Assembly (NCBI RefSeq): GCF_947623445.1
Contig: NC_135243.1
Coordinates: 10,728,501 to 10,792,500, forward strand
Reading direction: 5' to 3'
Length of the DNA stretch: 64,000 nucleotides
Source: Clavelina lepadiformis
Lineage: Eukaryota; Chordata; Ascidiacea; Aplousobranchia; Clavelinidae
Shown here piece by piece: positions 1-10,699 of this stretch. A program made the translations under genes and the position numbers. How positions within the stretch are numbered: the stretch's first letter is position 1; each line of letters starts with the position of its first letter. The notes below the pieces were generated by a model that worked only from the letters and a program-made list of their open reading frames with translations, made no database searches and was not told the DNA's origin.

Positions 1-1690
1 GTGGTCTGCGAAAGCTCTCACCTAAATATTACAACTGAATAATAAAGGTCACGCATAACTGCATTTGCTTTACCAATTTGGGCGTCTAATTCAGTGTTCT
101 GTCTTCCATCACTCGTGAACTGCACTCCCAGGTACTTAAACTTCTCCACTTGCTTCAGTGTTTCTCTGAACATTTGTAGTGGGCACTGATCAGGGATTTT
201 TGAGAGACAGTGTACATCAGTTTTCTTCATCTACATATCTGCATGCTACATATCGTTTGTGTGTCAGTTGGTGTTTCTGCGGCAGGATTAAATGAATCTT
301 TAAAGTAATTTCTCCATCTGCCAAGAATCTCTTCCTGTTTGGTTAGGAGGGCAACGTGTATGTTTTTAATGGACTTTGTAGCAGATAGTTTGCCGAAATA
401 TTTCATTAGCCGCATTGTAGTCTAATCCCTACTTTTGTACAAATTTCTTCCAGGTCTATTCTTTGGATTGTTTCACTACCTGTACTGCAGCTTTTTGTGG
501 TTCAGTGTGCTGAGCTTGCACAGCAGACGGAGACCTGTCATGGAGCCAGGCTGTGTAGGTCGTCTGTCGTTACTCAACTAGCTTCTTTAACGCGTTGATT
601 CCGCCTTGGGGTTCTTTTCTCACTATTTCTCACCACACCAAGACATTTCGGCCCGCTAGGATGGTAGCTTTAAACAGCGTCCATTCCACCTCCATGTTCT
701 CTGTACACTCTGAAAGTTCCTTGAACTTGGTTGATATGTTGCCAACACAAGTGTGTCGTACATCCTTGTTTGCTAAGGTTTCTCACTTGATTCTATTGGA
801 TCAGTTGACCCTGTATGATCTTGAAGATGCCAGAGGTTTCATTAGATGAAGATTGCAGACAACCACTTGGTGATCGGTAGATAGCTTAGTTCCCCTTTTA
901 AATCTATATCTACCCCAGAAGAAAAGGAATCAGCCGAAATGATACAAAATTTTCTCAAAAACATTTATTGTGCTCTATCCCAGTACCAGGTATATTTGTG
1001 CACATAGTCTCCATGTTGGAAAAAGGCGTTTATATTGCTAAGACCGTTATTACAACATGGCTGTAAGAGACACCTCCCATACTCATTAAAATCTGCATCA
1101 CCAAGCTTTCCAATCGCACCCTTCCATGTCTGGTCATCAGTTTCAACATGGTCATTAAAGTGTCAGTGTCAGTCAGTGTACAGAAGTGTGGAGTCATTGA
1201 GTGCCACCCTTTGCTGGGCAACCTCCACCTCATCAACATACTCAAGATATTGCAACATTGAATTTTGTACCTACTTCTGTATACAAAATAGGCTTTATCC
1301 CTTTAGCTTTTGACATGCATACTCGACCTCCTAAAGGAATCCATTTATCCACACAATCGGTCAGCCAGGGACTTATAAGGATCATCACACCTGACTAGGC
1401 ATAAATTGTTGGATTGATGCCAAAGTGTAGAAGAGTTTCTATCCATCAACCAGCTGAACAGTTACGGAGCAACAGCCCTTTATTGAATAAATCACTACAA
1501 TATCTAAGCGACGCTGTATGACTTTTTCGACTAGTTCCTGCTGCTTTCCTGTCAGACAAAGGAAATTCCAGTTTCAAACTTGTATCCCGTGACAGATTTG
1601 TGAGCGAATGCGCATTGGATGTTTAAAATTACAAAACTCTGCGATGTCCCCAATCACCTCTCCAAACATGTAGCGAACGCATTGTTGGAT
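1..1690 (-). mobile_element. Degenerate APE-type LINE (non-LTR retrotransposon), internally deleted, running off the window edge
   Basis: Read on the minus strand, successive blocks follow the order of an APE-type LINE polyprotein. Near 1600-1500 there is a start-like segment with LCLTGKQQELVEKVIQRR. Near 1150-980 comes an endonuclease-like block with DDQTWKGAIGKLGDADFNEY, then FFQHGDYVHKYTW. Near 890 is STDHQVVVCNLHLMKPL. At 880-400 the inter-domain linker ends in LLTKQEEILGRWRNYF. At 230-18 is the carboxy part of the reverse transcriptase, with EKFKYLGVQFTSDGRQ and IGKANAVMRDLYYSVV. The linker passes directly into the late RT region at about 230, so the catalytic RT core is deleted. Stops and frameshifts occur throughout. 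The family resembles elements common in fish and other deuterostome genomes. The exact clade cannot be fixed from this fragment, and the outer boundaries are approximate. Confidence 0.88.
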
Positions 1691-1699
1691 TGCCATTTC

Positions 1700-3175
1700 C
1701 CTGTGGTCTGTGGGGATAAATGTCACTTACTTTTGGAATAAGACCCTCTGTCTAAAACTCAAACTCACTCCTTGTTAACCACACGCATGATGTGACATGT
1801 CCAATATTGTTGTGCTTTTTCATGTTTTTTTGTTTTGGATTACTTTTAGTCTGACCACTTACTTTTGACTTGATCTGGTATGAGTATCCTTTCGGAAACA
1901 AGGTTTCCTCCAGCATAGCTCCATACTTCATCGACACACTCAAGCTCCTCTGCCATGACAAAGTAGTAGATTATTAAGGAATTTGTATATTGTTAATTTC
2001 AAGATTGAAATTAAGTCTATAAACCAAAAAATATTACAGTAATTTGCTGTGCATTGGTCGCTTGTATCTAAACCGGTTAATATATTCACACATGAGGTGA
2101 CTGACAATTGCTTGATGGTCATATATCTGTTCAATGTTCCCTTCTTAAATTTAGATTTATTTACTGTCTCTTATTTCTATTGCATTTGTTATCTCTAGTT
2201 ACTTTTCTTGGTACAAATTTAGACTGTTGTCTTACCAGTGAAAAAGATTAAAGAATGGGGCCCTGACAAATACTTGGTCTCCTGAAGAAAACCAGCAAAC
2301 TTTTGCAAAATGTTCTTTTAAATTTAGAGCAAGTGAGATACCTGGCTGGACAATGGCGTTGCTCTGTCTATATTTGCTGCAAAATCGGCATTTTACTTCA
2401 GATGTGGCAACAATATAACGTAATACTGTTGCCACCGGCAAGATTTGATTGCTCCTCTGAAATTTGTTAAATCAATCTGCCGCATGCCCAGTCAGCTAAT
2501 CTGTTCGAGCACCTACTCAAGCTTGGTAAAAAGTGGTCCACAAGTCTACTATATTGGTCTCCAGTAACTGACTGCATGTCAGTAATGAACATATCGCAAA
2601 TTGCCACTTTCAAGTAAACAGCTGAATTCACCACCTTTTAGTTGAGTACTTGCTAACGCTCTTGATTTGGAAAATACTCTTTTAACCAATTTGTCCTTGT
2701 TGCTTACTAGTTAACAGATCATACCCTGCAAAAACTTTGTTGGTTTGGTTACAAAAGTCTAGGTTTGGTAGTTTCCATATTCATTGATAAGTGGAGTGTA
2801 GTTGGTAATAAGTAATTGATCAAAATGCTGCTTTCTCAATGCAAGAAAGATTTAGCTCTTTGAGAAAGTAGTCTTTGTCTTTGGTCTCAGCACCTTGTTC
2901 GTGTTTAAGTAAATGAATTGAAATAAACAGGTGAAAACAATCTACATTTCAGGTTTTAGTTTAAACTTGAACTAAAACATTGGATGAAAACAAATACTTA
3001 CAGTAATTTAATATGGCTTTCATCTAAACTAGTTAACACATACAAATTAGGTGGCCATAATGGCTTATTGGCCACTTAACAATTCAGTAGTTCTAGTCCT
3101 CTTCAGTAGTTTTACAATGATTAACAAAATGGTACAATGAAAATAATAAGATGTATTTTTAATTTTCTCTTGAAG
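1700..3175. other. Presumed intron sequence of galactosyltransferase copy A
   Basis: This stretch lies between the LINE remnant and the first visible exon of copy A. I searched it for the expected upstream exons (the VGFLIPFRNR-type and GGNWSPEDC-type exons seen in copy B) and found none, so the 5' exons of copy A probably lie outside the window. No other coding, RNA or repeat signal was recognised. Confidence 0.5.
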
Positions 3176-6100
3176 GCTGGAAATCAGCTCTTTAACAGAG
3201 CAATGCTTTTAAATGTTGGTTTTGTGGAGGCCATGAAGCGTACAAAGTTTGACTGCTTCATATTTCATGATGTAGACCATCTGCCTGAAAACAACCGAAA
3301 TTATTATGGATGTACAGGAATGCCACGCCGCTTACGTGAAAAATTAGACATTTATGGATACAGGTAACTCCTAAACTTTCAATAGTTAGGTGGAAGCAGA
3401 AGCTATCTGAATCCAAGACATATTATGATTTTTGAACGGAATATATAATATAGAAAATATTTTTTATTAGAAAATGTTGCTTTCGGTCAACAAAGAATTT
3501 TGAGCCACTGTTAGAATAAGAGTTATTATAGTAATGCCAAAGCAATAAATACTGTTATATTACCCTTTGAAAAATAAGCGAAAAGTTAATTCAAAAGTAC
3601 AGAATCGCTTATGCCCAGCAGAAATGGGCACTTGCGATTGTTTTGAACACTTGATCACTGGATTTGTCAGATCTTGGATTTAGGAGCAATACTGGGAGTG
3701 TGCTTCTTGTGTTGTCTGCTTCTAACTCTTTCCATTGCCATAAAAACACTTTGAACACATCTTGCAATGGATAAAGAAAAAATAAATTAATTTTTTTTGA
3801 CTGATTTGAGTTTGATTTCATGCAAACCGTGATAGTGGTGTGCACTTTTTTTGTTGAGAAGCAGAAGTGGCTTTACAAAGTTGGATTTGATGGGAAGATT
3901 AAAAATTTTTGCATTTTTGTTTTCTCTTGCAATGTTTATGCATTGTTGCAATAGCCAACTCTTGCCGACTGTCACTTCACCATAAATCATAAATTATTTA
4001 AATGAAATGTTTATGACCTAAATCTCAATTTTTATTATAGGATGATTTCACTTGCGTTGTAACTTGTAAGCTACTTTTTAATGAATATTTATAGTAGTTA
4101 ATTGTTTAAATATTATAAACATATGTTGTCAGCTCAAAGCAATATTAGAATCAATTCTTATTATTAGTAAGGATTTTTATAGGGCCATTTTTCAATTTAC
4201 TTCAAATTATATAAAACATATGTTGTATGGAACAGAAAAAGGACACAAATTTTTGAAGGGTACTATTCAACTAGGGATGTGCTACGAACATGAACCCTTA
4301 TAATATTTGGCGAAAATAGCCATAATTAGCACTAGTAACAACGTAAGTGCTATTTATGAAAGATTTCTATGTTACTGCTCCATCAGAGAAAGTTTTCATG
4401 TCAAACTAAGCAAAAGTTGCAATCATCAATTCATTGTTGTCTTGCTTTTATTAACATTTCTTGGAGAACTATGAACTCTACTTAGTTACGGACCTGCTTT
4501 AAACACAAAATAAAACGTAAAATATAATGCCAGAATCGTGTTAATCTCAATGGTATAACGGAAGCAGATAAAGATAGCATTTCCAAAGTTAATTGTAATT
4601 TGTTAGCAAGAACTTTCTCAAGCTTAAGCTTGCTTTAATAAGTGTTAATATAAGATGACTTGAAGAAGAAAAGTTTTAACTTATTGTTTGAAAAGATACT
4701 GAGCAGTAATTAGTTGTACTGGGTTTTAACAATGATCAAAAATGAACAAGTTTTATTTATTTTATTAAGTTGAATTTCATACACTTCATTCTTATACCAG
4801 AAAAGCACTGGGCCCGGTGCCTTTTGTTTGACCAAGGCACAGGACTATTTTTAACAAAATAAAAGTACAAAACTAAGCGACTACAATTCTATGCTGTGAT
4901 ATTCAAATGTTGCCTTAGTTACTGTTGTTTTTCATTTTTGCAATTAATGTCTTGTAGGGAACAACATTAATATGTTGTACATTTATGCAAAGCAGTTTCC
5001 TACTTGCTCCTTATTAGTAACAAAAAATCAATAAAAAGTGTTTGTGAAAATTAAAATTTTAACCGCAGAACCCCCATTAAACTGACAACCTTTATGTATG
5101 CTTTATTATTTTGGACTATCGCCAATGAGTTACTGTAAAGTATAAGTTCATTACATGATAAAATTTGAATAATGGTAATGGTTTATACCTAATGTTAAAC
5201 AATGCAGTTTTGAAAAGAAAATTGCAACATTTTCAACAAATTCACAAATTACATCTAGATCTATATCGCACATTGGCTGTTTTCATATGTTCTGCACAAC
5301 AGATACAGGACAGAGGACATGTAAAAATCTGTAATAAATTTAATATTTTAGTAAAAGAAATTACTAAAGTTGGATATATTGAGTGTTAGACTGTAAACAT
5401 GAGAATTACTCAATCGGATCCTCCTGTATAATTCAGTGAATAATTTAATAAAGTAGTAGTTTCATTGTTGATGGTGGCTGACCGTTCGGCGTAATTAAGG
5501 TTAGATGGGATATTACATATCTTTTTGTTGATTTCTACATGTGCTCGCTTCCGAACACATTGTATATATAAATCTAGATTTTGGTTGTATCCTTCAGGAG
5601 GAGTAAAAGTACTGGATAGTACCTTTGGATAGGACAGATTTTTCAGTGGAACTGGAGTTCTAAGTGGTTAAATTAATAACTTTTTTCATGTCGGTGGTAT
5701 TGGAGTTGACAGTCTTCATCTTCTTGGGCGTATCGTCTTTCAAAGCAGTCAGAGATTTGAGTTTGTTTTTCTTTTTTATCATAAGCATGGTAAATTGCTT
5801 CTCATAAAGTTTTGTAACAGTAGCAGACACAGTCTCCGAAAAGCTTGAATTTATCAAGTTCAGTTGGCTTGTTAGTTCCTTAATTTTTTTAACTGTTACC
5901 TTTTGCTTGTAGTACAAGGTGCTGAGCAGATGACTTCTTAGTTTAATGAAAAGCTTCCGACAAAGGTTATGACTTATGAGATACTTTAGTGTGATGCGTA
6001 GATTGTAAAGTACTCTTGATTTTATGTGCTTTAGCAATAACATCGTGTATTGAGTTAAGAAGTAAATGTCAGATCGTATTTGGGCCAGCTTCTTTAAAGA

Positions 6101-9100
6101 TTCCATAATTTGCCACTTTAGTCGGTTCTCTGTGGTGCCAGACATGCTGTCTACAAAGTTGATGGCGGCTAAACCATATTAATTCAAGTTTATAGCTAAA
6201 TAGAAAACAAGATATAAACTGGCATACTGAAGGTTAACTTTGCTGTTAATTTTTCTACACGAGATTTCGCAAACATAAGCTTGCTTCTTCAGGTGTATTA
6301 CGAAATGGCAAAAATTATTTCAAAATTGCTAGGTAAAAGGGACATAATACAATGAGACAACAAACACAATTGTGACATAATATCTTCATGCATTCAAGCA
6401 ATCACGAAGTACTTATTGACGTAACAAAATAATATGAAATAAAACCAGTTGGAAAATAAAAGGAAAATGGGAATAAATCTGTATTAAAATCAAAAAAATG
6501 AACGTTTATTCATAATATTCATAGTATATTTGCTATATTATTATTTTTTTATTATTTTATATTAATTATATTATTTATCTTGTATTTGTTATTATTATCA
6601 TAGTATATTTATTCATAGTAGTATCATAAAATCAATTTTTCTTTTTGTACTGGACACAATTTTAAGGGTTTCAAGTATCTGAGATGTTTTTGTATGACTA
6701 TCAGTCATTTCATGTCAATTCAGCTAGAATTTTTCAAAGTTGACAATTATCTTCTCAGATTTCGATGAAACTAAGTAGACTGAAGATGTAAGTTTTTTCT
6801 TGGAAAATGAGCCTAATTTTATTAAAATCGTTTATGTGGTTTCTGAAATACAGCCGTTTAACAAAAGTAACAAAACATACTTTTTGTGTTCACTGAAGCG
6901 GAACTACTCTGATTTCATAGTGGATTTTCTTAGAAATAAATTTTTGTTTTCTATTTGCTTTTGAACTACAAAATTGATATGAATGATATCAATGGAATTT
7001 TTTTTATCTATCATATTTTGTAAAACAAGTTGGCATTGCATCATTATGCATCAGCCATTGAAAATATACATCAATTTAAATTTTTTTTGTTTTAGCAATT
7101 TAGCAACTCCAGAATAGCTTTCTTGTATTACTTGTTTAAGTTTTCAAGAAACAAAATTTCCAACTACCTTGAAATTTTGTTGGAATTGCTTGGTTATTGT
7201 TCTATTAAACTGAATTTCTTATTTATTTTAAGCGTATAATTATAATTATATACAATATGTAAAATATGTGTGCAGTCAATCTTAAATTTTAGTGTTTTTA
7301 CCCATTTTACTGTGGAATCGCCTTATAATGGATTTTATTTTGCAGTATATGACGACCGTGTTCTTTTACATTCCATGAAAATAAATTTATAGACTGATTT
7401 GTATTTACTTGTTCTATTCACCTTTAAAGCTTTTGTTTTGTATTTTTTATCTATAAATGTTCGATTTTAAATCATGTTATATATTTTTTACAAAATTTCT
7501 TGTCTTTAGGATATCTGTAGCTGTGAAAGGTGTTAGAAGCGGTAAATTACCCTAGTTTTTAGCATGTTTTTAGTGTGTTGCAATAAAACCAACTTTCTTT
7601 TGATTCTAGTCAGATTTTGAGGCTTCAAATTCAAAAAACGTCTTGAAAAAAGATTTTTTGAATGTGCAAACGTCATCGTAAAACTTGTAATGTCCACCCT
7701 TTATAAAACTACAGACTGTAGCATAGTTAGTTACATAATTTTACTACAATAATATGATTATATTAAATTAATATAAAATTCCCTCTCCATAGACACCAAA
7801 GTTGTTTCCTCATCTAAATCGGTTTTTAGGATAAAGCAATGGCAGTTCACTCAAATTTTCCAGTGTACGAACAACAAAAGATTTTTCGATGATACGTGTT
7901 TATTCAAAAAAATTTTTTTTTAATTTTTCGATTACCAAGGTTTCAAACCTCAAAATTTAACAAAAATCAAAAGATTGAAGCTAGTTGTTTTTTGCAACAC
8001 CTTAATGTGTGTGGTGTTGATCAACTAATGTCTAATTTTTATTTAATTATATCTTGCATGTTTTCCAGCGCAACTAAATTGTAAACTTATAAAATCTGTT
8101 CGACACTGTGGTATAACCTATTTTTCGAAGGCATCTATCATTTCTGTTTGTGCTCTTACATCTTAGTTACTTAATTAAAAGGCAGCCATGATTAGAAGGC
8201 ACATGAAATTATCATACTAAAGCATTCTTTCAAATTGTAAAAACATTGTCTTATGAACAAAGGACATTCAGAGAAGTGAGCGTAACTACTGTACATGCAT
8301 AACTACTAATTAACAGGATCAGCAGCACTGTAATTGTAGCGCAACTGGTTCTGGTCAAGTAAATTTGTTGGGGCAAGTACAAAACATACGCCACACAAAA
8401 TGCTTTCAAAAACACATTTAAAGCTACATCTTCTTTCAAGTAAATATAGCACGTTAGACGTTGGACTCTCAAATTTCATATCGGCAAGGCTGTTCAAGGA
8501 TTAGGCAGTTAAATAGTAAACTCCAAGCCTCAATAAAACAAGCAAAAAGTTAGACTGTGCTTTGCTTCACTGTAGACCAGCACTAAAGTTTGTGTTGCAT
8601 GCTGAACTACTATTGATATTAACACACTAACTTACATTTTAATTGTAAATATATGCCTGTATCAATTTTCGATGTTCATGCATGCTTGAAATAGATTCAT
8701 ATTGTTGTGCTTGATTTGAATTACTTACATTTAGTTATTGATCTGTTTATTTATTTGATAATTTGGTTAAGTTATTAGAACATAATTTCAGACATAATAA
8801 CTCACCAACTGGTGATGTATGTACATGTACAACATCAAAAAATCAACTAAAGTCAAGGTTTTATTAAAATAATACATGTTTTGTTATCATATTGCATGGG
8901 ATTGATATATATTTCAATTCACATTTGTGCATACTAATCTCGTCTGTCTTTCTGTTAATGTATTTTATGCAGCAAGATATTGTTATATATAGATTAGAGT
9001 ATCCTACCTTTTTTGGAGGTGTAAGTGGAGTGACAGCTCAACAATTTAAAAATGTCAATGGTTTTTCAAATCAATTTTGGGGTTGGGGTGGTGAGGACGA

Positions 9101-10629
9101 TGACTTTTACTTAAGGTAAGAAGTAAAATTTCGTAGCAGAATTTGCTTTGAAAGACTGAATAATTTTTTTTGCTTCAATCTGATTGGCTTCAATTCCTAT
9201 GCAGAATAAAACACTTTGGCTACAAAGTTTCGAGCCCTCCACATAACTATGGGAAATACAGGTCCATTGTTTCTCATCACCATCAAGAAAGACAAGATTT
9301 AGGAAGGTAAAACTTTGTAAAAGTTGCAACTTTCTTTGTTTGCATCATTATTCCTATTATTACTCTGTGTACAGAAGTTGAATTTAGTGTTGGTATATAA
9401 AACCAAAAGTAATGAAATTCAAGCTTTGATCTTACAGCAAATAATTTGATTGCTGACAAATGCCATTTGTTAGATATATTACTTCCAAATCTTTTTAAAT
9501 TGTTTTTGGCTTAAACCGGGAGTTCTTAAACTTTTTGAGACTCGCCTCTGTTTGATGATGCAAAAAATATCGTGCTCCACCAAGATCAAATAAACATAAA
9601 CAGAACAACAATTTATTTGCATTGTAACTTTCATCAATGAGAAGGATGTAACTGTTTTTTGGAAACGAAATGTTTGACAATTGACAACAATGGACTGTCC
9701 TAGTTGGTTTTGAAAGCACGTTTAGTAATTAATAACTCATAGAGAATTTGTCACTTCATGTGCCCCCCGTTACGAACCGCACGGTTTAAGAACCACTGGC
9801 TTAAACAAAAGAAAATCAACTGAAATATATTCTAAGGGAAATTAGTTGAACATAAAGTAAACTGGTTTGAGTGACAAATCTACATCCAAACACCATGGAA
9901 AAAACTTCTATTTTATTAAGAAATAATAACCAGTTTTTTAAGACAATATTTAAAACTAGACAACTATTACGAAACAACATACCAATGGACTCGTTACCGA
10001 GGCCACCAATTTCAAATATGTGGGCTTTGTTGGGAACGCATTAGGCTTTCACCAGGCATCCTGAAGTAAGCTTAAGCAAAACGTCATAGAACCTGTAGAG
10101 ATGTGGCGTTGAGAGATTCGGCTTGGTAGACGAGCGGTCACATCGTTGGGGAAAATAAAGTCATTGTGAAGGGCATTATAACGACGCTTGCGCCGACTCA
10201 GTGCATCTGGTAAAGAGTTCTGAGTTAGGACAATACTAAAAAATCCAAATAGAAATAAAAAATGTATATCAAACGGAGCTTGCTCAACAGTTAGTTCGGT
10301 AACTGGAGCCCGATCGATGAGAAATTATCGCCCAGTTTAAGTTGTGAAAAGACTTTCCACCGTCCGAAGATAAATATTATGATATTGATACCTTACCAAA
10401 TAATTTGACTTTACATTAAACATTTTTTTGAAAATATTTAGGACATAAAGCCTTTTTTGTTTTCAGGTTCGCATTGTTGAAACATTCAGTTGAAAGGAAC
10501 TTTGTTGACGGTTTAAACTCTTTATCCTATAAAAAACCGAAGATCGAAAGACATTCATTATTTACAAATATATCTGTTGAATTACGTCCTGTTAAAAGTT
10601 TTTATTTTCCAATTAGTGAACAAAGCTAA
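3176..10629 (+). CDS. B4GALT5/6: Beta-1,4-galactosyltransferase, B4GALT5/6-like, copy A (3' part, four exons)
   Basis: The visible coding exons are 3176-3363, 8993-9115, 9205-9306 and 10467-10629, all with AG/GT borders and matching phases. They encode the catalytic C-terminal half of a Golgi family GT7 galactosyltransferase. Exon 1 has FNRAML and the metal-binding DVD in FHDVDHLPENNRNYYGC. Exon 2 has FFGGVSGVTAQQF and WGWGGEDDD. Exon 3 has GKYRSIVSHHHQE, including the HHH typical of B4GALT5/6. Exon 4 has DGLNSLSY and the end of the protein. FHDVDH, NRNYYGC and FFGGVSG point to the B4GALT5/6 subgroup, which uses UDP-Gal to make lactosylceramide. The first three exon lengths (188, 123, 102 nt) equal those of copy B at 22-30 kb, showing tandem duplication. 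The 5' exons (cytoplasmic tail, membrane anchor, stem) are not visible. The intron at 3364-8992 is unusually long. An AATAAA lies at 10646, just after the stop. Confidence 0.92.
5660..6145 (-). CDS. Hypothetical 161-aa basic protein nested antisense in the copy A intron
   Basis: A single uninterrupted frame of 161 codons runs antisense inside the 5.6-kb intron of galactosyltransferase copy A. It is by far the longest ORF in this AT-rich intron. The product is rich in Lys, Leu, Ile and Ser, looks largely helical with coiled-coil-like spacing (for example VKKIKELTSQLNLINSSF), and ends in a Lys-rich tail near KDDTPKKMKT. I recognise no domain or family. A sequence matching the YY1-type core GATGGCGGC lies on the plus strand at about 6159-6167, just upstream of the start codon, and a TTTGTAG acceptor-like site lies a few bases before the ATG. 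Both would fit a real transcript. The first close match to a minus-strand poly(A) signal is several hundred bases downstream. It could be a small nested gene, a retrocopy or a chance ORF. Confidence 0.4.
   Translation of the reverse strand: MSGTTENRLKWQIMESLKKLAQIRSDIYFLTQYTMLLLKHIKSRVLYNLRITLKYLISHNLCRKLFIKLRSHLLSTLYYKQKVTVKKIKELTSQLNLINSSFSETVSATVTKLYEKQFTMLMIKKKNKLKSLTALKDDTPKKMKTVNSNTTDMKKVINLTT
6200..8980. other. Intronic AT-rich sequence
   Basis: Remainder of the long intron of copy A. It is very AT-rich, with short runs such as the TTATT-rich stretch near 6535-6600. No ORF with a recognisable product, RNA gene or bounded transposon was found. Confidence 0.45.
9517..9798. mobile_element. 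Non-autonomous hAT element (MITE), 282 bp, with perfect 8-bp target duplication
   Basis: The left end begins CGGGAGTTCTTAAAC and the right end finishes GTTTAAGAACCACTG, an imperfect inverted pair of the hAT type (canonical CAGTGGTTCTTAAAC). It is flanked on both sides by the identical 8-mer GCTTAAAC (9509-9516 and 9799-9806), the duplication size made by hAT transposases. It has no coding capacity. It lies in the last intron of galactosyltransferase copy A. Confidence 0.88.
10080..10260. repeat. Possible SINE-derived fragment
   Basis: The piece AGGGCATTATAACGACGC at about 10176 is nearly identical to part of the tRNA-derived repeat at 55.4 kb (AGGGCATTATAACGATGACG). A tRNA A-box-like segment, GGCTTGGTAGACGAGCGGTC, lies just upstream at about 10121. 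The order and orientation differ from the 55.4-kb copy, so this may be a rearranged fragment. Confidence 0.35.
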
Positions 10630-10645
10630 TACGAGCACAACACAA

Positions 10646-10651
10646 AATAAA
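10646..10651 (+). terminator. Poly(A) signal AATAAA of galactosyltransferase copy A
   Basis: The hexamer AATAAA starts 17 nt after the TAA stop, implying a very short 3' UTR if it is used. Confidence 0.6.
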
Positions 10652-10699
10652 ATCAAATTTACATCCGCTCTGTCTGTTCTAGCTTTTGCACAGATGGAG

